This document shows, one piece after another, positions 55,198 through 63,599 of a DNA stretch of 64,000 nt (positions within the stretch are counted from its first letter, which is position 1; each line of letters starts with the position of its first letter). A program made the translations under genes and the position numbers. The stretch is from an uncultured Lachnoclostridium sp. (lineage in GTDB: Bacteria > Bacillota > Clostridia > Lachnospirales > Lachnospiraceae), in NCBI GenBank assembly GCA_944381625.1, contig CALWLW010000006.1, forward strand, positions 91,974-155,973, read 5' to 3'. The notes below the pieces were generated by a model. That model saw only the letters and a list, made by a program, of their open reading frames with translations, had not been told where the DNA came from and did not search any database.

Positions 55198-55272
55198 GCA
55201 TGCTATATGTTATTATTCTATCATAAAGATCAAAACTATCTGACCGTCTCGGTCTGATTACCCCAAAGAATT
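55186..55272 (+). repeat. 87-bp interspersed repeat, copy 2
   Basis: Matches 12772-12858 over its full length (about 74 of 87 positions). It keeps the promoter-like TTGTTT-17-TATTAT (55188-55193, 55211-55216) and the GACCG/CGGTC stem, but no Rpn gene follows. Its end supplies the last four codons and the stop of the convergent MATE gene, so it inserted or was left there after loss of a downstream gene. Confidence 0.65.
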
Positions 55273-56592
55273 CGGCAGCGCCCGCGTATACCGATACATG
55301 GCGGCGGCCACGTAAACAGCAGTGACCAGCTCCGTGACCGGCATGGCGAGCCACAGAGACTCTGCCGGAAAGACAACGGGCAGCAGAAGAATCAGGGCGC
55401 CGCTGATCACAAATCCCCTGGAGACAGACACGATGAATGCCGCGGCCGGTTTCATGATGGCCTGAAAATAATAGGTAGAAAAAATATTTAACGGCAGCAG
55501 TAGAAAAGAAAGCCCATAAACGCGGATGATGCCAGGGGCGATGGCGAGGATATCCGCAGTGGGTTCCATGAAGATCCGTACAAAAAGGATCGGGAAAAAC
55601 AGGGCCAGTCCGGTCCAGAGCAGGGCGAAGAACGCCACTGTACCCAGGGAATAGCGGAGCGTCTCTTTGATCCGCCGGCCCAGATGGGCTCCGAAGTTGA
55701 CGGAGATGATGGGCTGCGCGGCCTGTCCCACACTGTAGGCACAGCACTGGACAAAGGTACTGATATTGATGATGATACCGTAGACGGACAGCGCACTGGT
55801 TCCCAGGCAGGTTACGATTTGGCGGTTAAACAGGATGGTCAGGATTCCCATGGCCACGTCAATAAAGAAGGTGGAGAATCCGGTCACGGTGATTTTCCGA
55901 AGCTTTCTTGCAAGTCTGGAGGGACGTACCAGCTTCAGGGTATTTTTCCTGGAGAAAAAATGGGTAAGCTGGATGATCAGGCTGACGCAGGAGCCGATGG
56001 CGGTGGCAAGGCCGGCGCCGTAGATCCCCATGTCCATGGGAAACACAAAGACATAGTCCCCTATGATATTGAAAATGCCGCCTGCCAGTACGCCTGCGGT
56101 GGCCAGCCCCGGATTCCCATCGTTGCGCAGGAACGCTGCCAGCATCTGATTGAACAGGAAGACGGGCAGTACGACCCGGATGGGTTTTAAGTAATTTTGA
56201 GCCAGAGGCAGCAGTTCTTCCGTGGCGCCAAAGAAGACCAGCAGCTCCCGTTCAAAGAGCAGGACAGCGGCCCATGCTGTCGCGGCCAGGAAGACGGAGG
56301 CTATAAATGATGCGGTAAAATACTCGTTCTCTTTCCCGGAGGCAGTTTCCGAACTGCCCCTGGCAGTGCTGAAGAGGACGGAGCCGCCGATGCCGGTCAG
56401 AAGCCCCAGACTGTAGATAATATTCCAGACCGGGGCGACGACTGCCAGAGCCGCAGTGCCGTCCGGCCCCTGATACTGCCCCACCATGGCCATGTCCACG
56501 ATGGAATAGACAGAGGTGATCAGCGCGCTTCCGAACGCGGCCGCCAGATACCGTAAGTAGAGCGGTTTAATGCTGCTTTTCAAAAAATCCAT
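55258..56592 (-). CDS. MATE-family efflux transporter
   Basis: The 444-residue membrane protein has twelve predicted helices and MATE features: SIVDMAMVGQYQGPDGTAALAV in the first repeat, QMLAAFLRNDGNPGLAT and IYGAGLATAIG, and the second repeat with SVYGIIINISTFVQ and GQAAQPIISVNFG. It exports cationic drugs or metabolites in exchange for Na+ or H+. ATG 56592 is chosen because AAGGAGT lies 8 nt upstream; a longer frame to 56712 runs through the leader. The last codons (NSLG and stop) come from the 87-bp repeat, so the C-terminus may have been replaced. Confidence 0.9.
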   Translation of the reverse strand: MDFLKSSIKPLYLRYLAAAFGSALITSVYSIVDMAMVGQYQGPDGTAALAVVAPVWNIIYSLGLLTGIGGSVLFSTARGSSETASGKENEYFTASFIASVFLAATAWAAVLLFERELLVFFGATEELLPLAQNYLKPIRVVLPVFLFNQMLAAFLRNDGNPGLATAGVLAGGIFNIIGDYVFVFPMDMGIYGAGLATAIGSCVSLIIQLTHFFSRKNTLKLVRPSRLARKLRKITVTGFSTFFIDVAMGILTILFNRQIVTCLGTSALSVYGIIINISTFVQCCAYSVGQAAQPIISVNFGAHLGRRIKETLRYSLGTVAFFALLWTGLALFFPILFVRIFMEPTADILAIAPGIIRVYGLSFLLLPLNIFSTYYFQAIMKPAAAFIVSVSRGFVISGALILLLPVVFPAESLWLAMPVTELVTAVYVAAAMYRYTRALPNSLG

Positions 56593-56615
56593 AAGTACAC
56601 TCCTTACATGATACA

Positions 56616-56658
56616 AGCCGGATAAGGACGGGCATTTCAGCCTGCGCCTTATCCGGCT
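56616..56658 (-). promoter_or_regulatory. 12-bp hairpin in the MATE leader
   Basis: AGCCGGATAAGG (56616-56627) is perfectly complementary to 56647-56658, with a 19-nt loop. On the MATE strand it is not followed by a T run. It could be an attenuator or a stabilising stem of the leader. Confidence 0.5.
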
Positions 56659-56732
56659 CTCTGATAGTCGAATAATCTGTTCAGTTCCGCGGGAAGTAAG
56701 CCGGACGGACATTTGCTGAACAGGCGATATCT

Positions 56733-56760
56733 ATTATAGCAGGAGCCTGGGAAGTGTCAA
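56733..56760 (-). promoter_or_regulatory. MATE gene promoter
   Basis: On the - strand a perfect TTGACA (56755-56760), 16 nt, and a perfect TATAAT (56733-56738), among the strongest promoters in the window. Confidence 0.8.
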
Positions 56761-56834
56761 GCATTTTCGGGGGGGGGTATGAAAGGGCGTGCCCGCTGTT
56801 ATTTTCAGTGCCGCTTCGATTTTCGGCATGACTC

Positions 56835-56863
56835 TGGAAAAATACAAAAACATGTGTTATATT
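56835..56863 (+). promoter_or_regulatory. parE promoter
   Basis: TGGAAA (56835-56840), 17 nt, TATATT (56858-56863), about 50 nt upstream of the parE start. Confidence 0.55.
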
Positions 56864-56914
56864 AGACGGGTATGCGAAAAATTTTGAGATATTATATAGA
56901 AGGAGCAGGAGACA

Positions 56915-58837
56915 ATGGCGAAAAACAACACTTATGATGCGGACAGCATTTCTGTCCTGGAGGGACTGGAGGCAGTACGGAAAAGACCCGGAATGTACAT
57001 CGGAAGTGTTTCTACGAAGGGGCTCAACCATTTGATCTATGAGATCGTGGATAACTCCGTGGATGAGCATCTGGCAGGCTATTGCAGCCAGATTGAAGTG
57101 TATCTGGAAAAGGACGGCTCCTGTACGGTCAGCGATAACGGGCGCGGCATTCCGGTGGGGATGCACGCCAAAGGAATGTCGGCGGAGCGGCTGGTCTTTA
57201 CCACTCTGCACGCCGGAGGCAAGTTTGACGATTCCGTATATAAGACCAGCGGGGGCCTGCACGGAGTGGGATCTTCGGTGGTTAACGCGCTGTCCGTCTA
57301 TCTGGATATCGAGGTGTCCAGGGACGGGTATATCCACCACGACCATTATGAGAGGGGAAATCCCACCATCGAGCTGGAGAACGGGCTTCTGCCGGTGATC
57401 GGCAAGACCAGGAAGACGGGGACAAAGATCAATTTCCTGCCGGACCCGGAGATCTTTGAAAAGACCCGTTTCAAGGCGGAAGAGGTCAAGAGCCGCATGC
57501 ATGAGACGGCCTATTTGAACCCGGAACTGACAATTATCTTTGAAGACCGCCGCAAAGGGGAGGCGGAACGGGTGGTGTTCCATGAGCCGGATGGTCTGGC
57601 AGGATTTGTAAAGGATCTGAACCATTCTCAGGAGCCGGTGCACGACGTGGTGTATTTCAAAGGCGAAAGCGAAGGAATCACGGTGGAGTGCGCGTTTCAG
57701 TATATCAATGAATTTCACGAAAATGTGCTGGGCTTCTGCAACAATATTTATAATGCAGAGGGCGGCGCTCATATTACCGGATTTAAAACCATATTTACCA
57801 CGGTGATCAATTCCTATGCCAGAGAGCTGGGTATCCTGAAAGAGAAGGATGCCAATTTCACCGGAGCGGATGTGCGCAACGGCATGACGGCAGTGGTCTC
57901 CGTGAAACATCCGGCGCCCCGCTTTGAAGGGCAGACCAAGACCAAGCTGGACAATCAGGACGCGGCCAGAGCCACGTCCAAGGTGACCGGAGATGAGATC
58001 CAGCGGTATTTTGACCGGAATCTGGAGACGTTAAAAGCCGTGATCGGCTGCGCGGAGAAGGCGGCAAAGATCCGCCGGACGGAAGAGCGGGCCAAGACGA
58101 ATCTTCTCACCAGGCAGAAATTTTCCTTCGACACCAACGGGAAGCTGGCCAACTGCGAGAGCAGGGACGCGTCCAGATGTGAGATCTTCATCGTGGAGGG
58201 AGATTCTGCAGGCGGTTCAGCCAAGACAGCCAGGGACAGGAACTACCAGGCGATCCTTCCCATCCGGGGAAAGATCCTGAACGTGGAAAAGGCCAGCATC
58301 GACAAGGTGCTGGGGAACGCCGAGATCAAGACCATGATCAACGCTTTTGGATGCGGCTTTTCCGAGGGTTATGGAAATGATTTTGACATTACGAAGCTGC
58401 GCTATGAGAAGATCATCATCATGGCCGATGCGGATGTGGACGGCGCCCATATCAGTACGCTTCTTCTGACCTTATTTTACCGTTTCATGCCGGAACTGAT
58501 CTATGAGGGGCATGTGTATATCGCCATGCCGCCGCTGTATAAGGCGATCCCGTCCAGAGGGAAGGAAGAATATCTCTATGACGACAAGGCGCTGGAAAAA
58601 TACCGGAAAAAGAATACCGGCCCGTTTACGCTGCAGCGCTATAAGGGTCTGGGAGAGATGGACGCCGGACAGCTCTGGGAGACGACGATGAATCCGGAGA
58701 CCCGGCGGCTCAGACTGGTGGAGATCGAGGACGCCAGGATGGCTTCGTCGGTGACGGAGCTTCTGATGGGCAGCGAGGTGCCGCCCAGAAGACAGTTTAT
58801 CTATGAAAACGCCGTAGAGGCGCAGCTGGATATATAG
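56915..58837 (+). CDS. parE: DNA topoisomerase IV subunit B (GyrB/ParE family)
   Basis: The 640-residue ATPase subunit has the GHKL motifs EIVDNSVDE, DNGRGIPVG and TSGGLHGVGSSVVNALS, and the TOPRIM elements EGDSAGGSA and DADVDGAHI, ending with QRYKGLGEMD. With subunit A it decatenates and relaxes DNA. It is called ParE rather than GyrB because the partner encoded 10 bp downstream lacks a GyrA box, but a second gyrase pair elsewhere would be needed to be sure. GGAGCAGGAG precedes the ATG. Confidence 0.85.
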   Translation: MAKNNTYDADSISVLEGLEAVRKRPGMYIGSVSTKGLNHLIYEIVDNSVDEHLAGYCSQIEVYLEKDGSCTVSDNGRGIPVGMHAKGMSAERLVFTTLHAGGKFDDSVYKTSGGLHGVGSSVVNALSVYLDIEVSRDGYIHHDHYERGNPTIELENGLLPVIGKTRKTGTKINFLPDPEIFEKTRFKAEEVKSRMHETAYLNPELTIIFEDRRKGEAERVVFHEPDGLAGFVKDLNHSQEPVHDVVYFKGESEGITVECAFQYINEFHENVLGFCNNIYNAEGGAHITGFKTIFTTVINSYARELGILKEKDANFTGADVRNGMTAVVSVKHPAPRFEGQTKTKLDNQDAARATSKVTGDEIQRYFDRNLETLKAVIGCAEKAAKIRRTEERAKTNLLTRQKFSFDTNGKLANCESRDASRCEIFIVEGDSAGGSAKTARDRNYQAILPIRGKILNVEKASIDKVLGNAEIKTMINAFGCGFSEGYGNDFDITKLRYEKIIIMADADVDGAHISTLLLTLFYRFMPELIYEGHVYIAMPPLYKAIPSRGKEEYLYDDKALEKYRKKNTGPFTLQRYKGLGEMDAGQLWETTMNPETRRLRLVEIEDARMASSVTELLMGSEVPPRRQFIYENAVEAQLDI

Positions 58838-58847
58838 GAGGGCAGGC

Positions 58848-61106
58848 ATGAGCGGTACAACCGGACAGAATCAGGAAATGATCATAAAAACAGAATATTC
58901 GGATATCATGCAGAAATCTTATATCGACTACGCCATGAGCGTCATCGTGGCCCGCGCCCTGCCGGACGTGCGGGACGGGCTGAAGCCGGTACAGAGAAGG
59001 ACCCTGTATGATATGCATGAGCTTGGCATCCGCCACGACCGGCCTTACCGGAAATGCGCCCGTATCGTGGGAGACACCATGGGTAAATACCATCCCCATG
59101 GGGACAGTTCCATCTATGACGCGCTGGTGGTCATGAGCCAGGATTTTAAAAAGGGACTTCCGCTGGTGGACGGCCACGGAAACTTCGGTTCCATTGAAGG
59201 CGACGGGGCGGCGGCCATGCGCTACACGGAGGCCCGTCTGCAGAAGGTGAGCGAGGAAGCCCTGCTGGCTGATCTGGATAAAAATGTAGTGGATTTTGTG
59301 CCTAACTTTGACGAGACGGAGAAAGAACCGGGAGTGCTTCCAGCCCGTATTCCCCATCTGCTGATCAACGGGGCGGAGGGAATCGCGGTGGGGATGTCCA
59401 CCAGCATCCCGCCCCACAACCTGGGCGAGACCATCGACGCCATGGCCGCGTATATGAAGCGGCCGGACATGACCGTGGAGGAATTGCTGGAGATCATGCC
59501 GGGACCGGATTTTCCCACCGGCGGCGTCGTCACCAACAAGGACGAGCTGGTACAGATCTATAAGACCGGCTCCGGCAAGATTAAGATCCGGGGCAAGGTG
59601 GAAGTGGAGAAAGTCAAAGGCGGAAAAGAACAGATCGTCATCACGGAGATCCCTTATCCCATGATCGGGGCCAACATCGGAAAATTCCTCAACGATATCG
59701 GTACGCTGGTGGAGACGAAAAAGACCACTGATATTGTGGATATTACGAACCAGTCGTCCAAGGAAGGTATTCGGATTGTGCTGGAGCTTAAAAAAGGCGC
59801 GGATACCCAGCAGCTCATCCACTTACTTTATAAAAAGACGCGCCTGGAGGACACCTTCGGCGTCAACATGCTGGCGGTGGCGGACGGACGGCCGGAGACC
59901 CTGAGTTTAAAGCAGATCTTTGACCACGTGATCGATTTTCAGTTTGAGCTGAATACCAGGAAATACAAGACGCTTCTGAACCGGGAGCTGGATAAGAAGG
60001 AGATTCAGGAGGGTCTGATCAAAGCCTGCGACGTGATCGACCTGATCATCGAGATCCTCAGGGGAAGCCGGGACGTGAAGACGGCCAAAAGCTGTCTGAT
60101 GAGCGGACAGACGGAGGGCATCCGCTTCAAGTCGGAGGCATCCAGGAAACAGGCGGAGAAGCTGCGTTTTACCGAACGCCAGGCTACGGCCATCCTGGAG
60201 ATGCGCCTGTACCGTCTGATCGGCCTGGAGATCGAGGCGCTGATGAAAGAGCATGAGGCGACGATGAAAAATATCGCCCGGTACTCGGAGATCCTGAACA
60301 ACTACGACCAAATGGCTGATGTGATTATTACGGAACTGGAACAGTTCAAAAAATCCTATGCAGTTCTCAGGAAGACCGTGATCGAGAACGCGGAAGAAAT
60401 CGTGCTGGTGGAGAAAAAGCTGGAGGAGATGCCGGTGGTCTTCCTTATGGACCGCTTCGGATACTGCCGGACGGTGGACGTGCCCACCTATGAGAGAAAT
60501 AAGGAGGCGGCGGACACGGAGAGCCGCTGTGTGATCCAGTGCCTGAACACAGACCGGATCTGCCTGTTTACAGACACTGGGAAAATGCATACGATCAAAG
60601 TGCCGGATCTGCCTTATGGGAAATTCCGGGATAAAGCATTCCCCGTGGACAATTATTCTAATTATGACAGTTCCACGGAGCAGGCGGTATTCCTGTGCAG
60701 TATGGAAGAACTGCTGAAGAGAGAACTGCTCCTTGTGACAAAATACGGCATGGCCAAGCGGGTGAACGGCGCGGAGTACGATGTGAGGACGAAGACCAGC
60801 GCCGCCACGAAGCTGAACGAAGAGGATCAGGTAATCTTTGCCGGACTGACGGACGAAGGCTGTCAGACGGTGCTCCAGTCCCAGGAGGGATACTTCCTGC
60901 GCTTCAGGACGGACGAGATTCCGGAGAAAAAGAAAGCGGCCATCGGCGTGCGCGCCATGAAGCTGGGATTAAAAGACAGCCTGGAAGCTGTATACCTGAT
61001 TCGGGACGGAGAAGAAAAAACGATTCTGTATAAGGAGAATGAGCTTTCACTCCTGAAACTGAAAGTGGCGGGACGCGACCAGAAGGGGACAAAGATCCGC
61101 GTATAA
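58848..61106 (+). CDS. parC: DNA topoisomerase IV subunit A (GyrA/ParC family)
   Basis: The 752-residue cleavage subunit has the catalytic Tyr126 in [10 protein letters not shown] and the quinolone-region sequence [13 protein letters not shown] with Ser87 and Asp91 at the usual resistance positions, that is, wild type. The C-terminal part (about residues 500-752) has pinwheel-like repeats but no QRRGGKG gyrase box, which fits topoisomerase IV. It is shorter than typical GyrA. It follows parE by 10 bp with GGAGG, forming an operon. Confidence 0.87.
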   Translation: MSGTTGQNQEMIIKTEYSDIMQKSYIDYAMSVIVARALPDVRDGLKPVQRRTLYDMHELGIRHDRPYRKCARIVGDTMGKYHPHGDSSIYDALVVMSQDFKKGLPLVDGHGNFGSIEGDGAAAMRYTEARLQKVSEEALLADLDKNVVDFVPNFDETEKEPGVLPARIPHLLINGAEGIAVGMSTSIPPHNLGETIDAMAAYMKRPDMTVEELLEIMPGPDFPTGGVVTNKDELVQIYKTGSGKIKIRGKVEVEKVKGGKEQIVITEIPYPMIGANIGKFLNDIGTLVETKKTTDIVDITNQSSKEGIRIVLELKKGADTQQLIHLLYKKTRLEDTFGVNMLAVADGRPETLSLKQIFDHVIDFQFELNTRKYKTLLNRELDKKEIQEGLIKACDVIDLIIEILRGSRDVKTAKSCLMSGQTEGIRFKSEASRKQAEKLRFTERQATAILEMRLYRLIGLEIEALMKEHEATMKNIARYSEILNNYDQMADVIITELEQFKKSYAVLRKTVIENAEEIVLVEKKLEEMPVVFLMDRFGYCRTVDVPTYERNKEAADTESRCVIQCLNTDRICLFTDTGKMHTIKVPDLPYGKFRDKAFPVDNYSNYDSSTEQAVFLCSMEELLKRELLLVTKYGMAKRVNGAEYDVRTKTSAATKLNEEDQVIFAGLTDEGCQTVLQSQEGYFLRFRTDEIPEKKKAAIGVRAMKLGLKDSLEAVYLIRDGEEKTILYKENELSLLKLKVAGRDQKGTKIRV

Positions 61107-61150
61107 CAAAGATTTATAAACACTACTACATCATACATGAGGAGGAATCC

Positions 61151-61804
61151 ATGGACTACCATTACGCGATATTTGATATGGATGGAACGCTTCTGGACTC
61201 CATCCCCTGGTGGAACCGGCTGGCGCTGGACTACCTGGCAGAGAAAGGAATCCGCGGGCCGGAGGATCTGAACAGGCAGATTATGGCGCTGTCGCTTTCT
61301 CAGGCGTCGGAATACCTGATAGAACATTTCGGGCTGAATGAGCCGGCGGAGGAGATCACCCGGGCTTTGGAGGCCAGGGTGGCGGTTCGTTACCGGGAAG
61401 AGATCGGCCTCTGTCCAGGCGCCGCCGACCTGCTGGAACGGATGAAAAATCAGGGCATTCCCATGTGCGTGGCCACGGCCACGCCGCTGGAGCTGGCAAA
61501 ACCGGCGCTGGAGCGCAACGGGATTCTCCGGTATTTTGATTTCCTGCTGGACTGCCGCATGGCGGGGGCGGAGAAGACCAGTCCGGATATTTATCTGATG
61601 GCGGCGGAGCGTTTCCGGGCCAAACCGGGAGACTGTGCCGTGATCGAAGATTCTGCATATGCGGTCCGCACGGCCAGGAACGCCGGGTTCTGGACCATCG
61701 GCGTGTATGAGCCGGAGATGCAGGACCGGGAACTGGTGCGCAGTCTGAGCCATCAGTTTGTGAACAGCCTGGGAGAGATGCGTCCCGGGTATTTGGAAAT
61801 ATAG
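61151..61804 (+). CDS. HAD-superfamily phosphatase
   Basis: The 217-residue protein has the HAD motifs: nucleophile Asp9 in FDMDGTLLDS, the Thr motif in CVATATP, the Lys motif in AEKTSPDIY, and the acidic motif VIEDSAYAVRTARNAG. A helical cap is inserted after motif I, as in beta-phosphoglucomutase or phosphoglycolate phosphatase relatives. The substrate cannot be fixed. It follows parC by 44 bp with GAGGAGG and ends at a terminator. Confidence 0.88.
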   Translation: MDYHYAIFDMDGTLLDSIPWWNRLALDYLAEKGIRGPEDLNRQIMALSLSQASEYLIEHFGLNEPAEEITRALEARVAVRYREEIGLCPGAADLLERMKNQGIPMCVATATPLELAKPALERNGILRYFDFLLDCRMAGAEKTSPDIYLMAAERFRAKPGDCAVIEDSAYAVRTARNAGFWTIGVYEPEMQDRELVRSLSHQFVNSLGEMRPGYLEI

Positions 61805-61823
61805 ATACATAAAGGTACAAAAG

Positions 61824-61866
61824 CGGGAGCGGCCGGCGTTGCAGACGGGCCGCTTCCGTATTTTTT
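61824..61866 (+). terminator. Terminator after the HAD gene
   Basis: CGGGAGCGGCC (61824-61834) pairs with GGCCGCTTCCG (61848-61858, one G-U pair), followed by TATTTTTT. Confidence 0.85.
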
Positions 61867-61876
61867 CTTAAATGTA

Positions 61877-61903
61877 TGAAACATTTTATCCCTTCCGGGG
61901 GTC
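61877..61903 (+). promoter_or_regulatory. Candidate ECF-type promoter of sigV
   Basis: TGAAAC (61877-61882) and GTC (61901-61903) about 18 nt apart resemble the -35 and -10 of ECF sigma promoters (TGAAAC-N16-CGTC). It lies right before an ECF sigma gene, so autoregulation is likely. Confidence 0.5.
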
Positions 61904-61943
61904 TAATAAGTGAAAGAACAAAAGCAGGAAGGAGGAGAACAGG

Positions 61944-62456
61944 ATGAAATCTTCAGAGAAGGAAGCTCTGATACACGAGCATCTGACCAGATACTATGAG
62001 AAATATTATCGGATCGCGTACAGTTATACGTTCAATGAGCAGGATGCCATGGACGTGGTGCAGGAGGGAGCCTACCGGGCCATCCTCAAAAGCGCGTCTT
62101 TGAAACAGCCGGAGTATGCGGATACCTGGATCTGCAGGATTATGATCAATGAGGCGGTTCGTTTCCTGAACAAAAACCGCGGGAGAACCGTGGATATCTC
62201 AGAACTGCCGGAGGAGGGCAGGCCGGATCAGATCGCTGACCCGGATCTTAAGGATGCGCTGTCGTTCCTGGGGGATCAGGACCGGGCCATTGTGGTGCTC
62301 CGGTATTTTGAAGAGGAGAAATTGGAGACGATCGGGCAGATGCTGGATCTGAATGTGAACACGGTAAAAAGCCGCCTGTACCGGGCGATGGACAAACTGA
62401 AAAGATATATGGAGACAGGAGGGGCAAATTATGGAAAAATGGAAAAAGGAGTATGA
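61944..62456 (+). CDS. sigV: ECF sigma factor (SigV-like)
   Basis: The 170-residue protein has sigma-70 region 2 (YRIAYSYTFNEQDAMDVVQEGAYRA from about residue 22) and region 4 (LRYFEEEKLETIGQMLDLNVNTVKSRLYRAMDKLKR from about residue 119). The overlapping downstream gene encodes an RsiV-type anti-sigma factor, which identifies the pair with the lysozyme-responsive SigV-RsiV system of Bacillota. It would direct RNA polymerase to cell-envelope defence genes. GGAGGAG precedes the ATG, and an ECF-like promoter lies upstream. Confidence 0.85.
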   Translation: MKSSEKEALIHEHLTRYYEKYYRIAYSYTFNEQDAMDVVQEGAYRAILKSASLKQPEYADTWICRIMINEAVRFLNKNRGRTVDISELPEEGRPDQIADPDLKDALSFLGDQDRAIVVLRYFEEEKLETIGQMLDLNVNTVKSRLYRAMDKLKRYMETGGANYGKMEKGV

Positions 62457-63291
62457 GGAGATTCAGGTGCCGGAGATGTTGAAAGAAAGAATTGAAATGT
62501 CCGTATACCGGGCGAAAAAGGATAAAAGAAGACAGCAGAAGCGATTCATCCGGGCCATTGGGAGCATGGCGGCGGTATTGGCCGTGGCGCTGATCCTTCC
62601 CAATACCAGCCAGGAGGTGTCGGCGGCCATGCAGCAGATCCCGGTTCTTGGTAATTTCTTTAAGGTTGTTACGGTGAGGGAATTCCAGGTGGAGGAGGAT
62701 CATTATACCGCGGATGTAAAGGTGCCGGAAGTAGTGTCCGAAACTCAGGATGGCAGTTCGGAGGAAGCGGTGCAGGAAGCGCGGCAGAGCGCGGAAGCGG
62801 TCAATTTTGACATCCAGAAAGTGACGGATGAACTGATTCGGCAGTTTCAGGAGGAGATGGAGTCCTCAGAGGAAGGTTATCAGACCCTGCAGATCGACAG
62901 CACCGTGCTGACGGATAATGACCGGTGGTTCTCCCTGGAACTGGTCATGTTCGAGGCTTCCGGCAGCGGATATGAGCGGCACCGTCATTACACCATCGAT
63001 AAGACCACTGGAAAACAGCCGGCGCTGGCAGATTTCTATGGATCGGATTATGCGGACAAGATCAGCGAAGAGGTAAAAACCCAGATGAGGTCGCAGATGG
63101 CAGAGGACGAAAATGTGATTTACTGGCTGGACGACCCGTATATGGGGGATGAGAATTTCAGCAGGATCGACGAAAATCAGGATTTTTACATCAACGCCGA
63201 CGGCCATGTGGTAATCTGCTTTGACGAGTATGAGGTGGCGCCGGGCTATATGGGATGCGTGGAGTTTGTATTGCAGGATGCAGTAGAATAA
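62431..63291 (+). CDS. rsiV: RsiV-family anti-sigma factor
   Basis: The 286-residue protein has a cytosolic N-terminus (about residues 1-38) that should hold the sigma factor, one membrane helix (about 41-58) and an extracellular part with a DUF4163/DUF3298-type domain (YERHRHYTIDKTTGKQPALADFY and FYINADGHVVICFDEYEVAPG, about residues 175-275). In RsiV this domain binds lysozyme, which triggers cleavage by signal peptidase and release of the sigma factor. The first 26 bases overlap sigV, so the two are translationally coupled. Confidence 0.85.
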   Translation: MEKWKKEYEEIQVPEMLKERIEMSVYRAKKDKRRQQKRFIRAIGSMAAVLAVALILPNTSQEVSAAMQQIPVLGNFFKVVTVREFQVEEDHYTADVKVPEVVSETQDGSSEEAVQEARQSAEAVNFDIQKVTDELIRQFQEEMESSEEGYQTLQIDSTVLTDNDRWFSLELVMFEASGSGYERHRHYTIDKTTGKQPALADFYGSDYADKISEEVKTQMRSQMAEDENVIYWLDDPYMGDENFSRIDENQDFYINADGHVVICFDEYEVAPGYMGCVEFVLQDAVE

Positions 63292-63295
63292 AGAT

Positions 63296-63332
63296 GACGC
63301 CGGGGGCAAAACCTGTTTCTGCACCCGGCGTC
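63296..63332 (+). terminator. Hairpin after rsiV
   Basis: GACGCCGGG (63296-63304) pairs perfectly with CCCGGCGTC (63324-63332), extended by GCA/TGC inside. There is no T run directly after it. Confidence 0.6.
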
Positions 63333-63412
63333 GTGGATATTTATACGGACAACTCCGATTATCTCAAAAAAGCCCGTAAAACCGGGCAAATCACGGGATA
63401 GGGGAACCGAAT

Positions 63413-63459
63413 TTACTACCAAATTACTACTTTTGGATTGAGCCGGACACGCTTACTAC
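63413..63459 (+). repeat. Three TTACTAC direct repeats at the element edge
   Basis: TTACTAC occurs at 63413-63419, 63424-63430 and 63453-63459. Short direct repeats of this kind serve as integrase arm sites at the ends of integrative elements; here that is only a suggestion. Confidence 0.35.
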
Positions 63460-63521
63460 CCCCACCGTGAAGCGCCCACCAGACAAGCACATCAGAGCAA
63501 AATAAAATATGACACCGCACG

Positions 63522-63568
63522 AGCGGCGTTCTTTTTCCCTGCGGGGAGAACAGGACGCCGCTTTTTTT
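63522..63568 (+). terminator. Leader hairpin with T run before the element gene
   Basis: AGCGGCGT (63522-63529) pairs with ACGCCGCT (63555-63562), followed by a run of seven T that ends at 63568. Its position in a leader suggests attenuation of the element's first gene. Confidence 0.65.
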
Positions 63569-63599
63569 GCGCCCAAATTCAGAAAGGAGGCGGACACCT

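Larger units (their letters stand above)
56593..56914. other. Intergenic region between divergent MATE and parE genes
   Basis: About 320 bases with no gene. It holds the MATE leader with a 12-bp hairpin, the MATE promoter, a run of nine G at 56769-56777 and the parE promoter. Nothing else was recognised. Confidence 0.7.
63292..63599. other. Junction between core genome and a conjugative element remnant
   Basis: About 310 bases without a gene: a terminator for rsiV (63296-63332), three TTACTAC heptamers, and a leader hairpin with T run before the next gene. The change from host genes to element-type sequence falls between about 63340 and 63520; an exact attachment site was not identified. Confidence 0.55.

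Noticed and set aside
56769..56777. Run of nine G residues between the MATE and parE promoters as a slipped-strand phase-variation tract
   Set aside because: It is outside the core promoter boxes on both sides, and neither neighbour is a typical phase-variable gene. It may also be a sequencing-sensitive tract.
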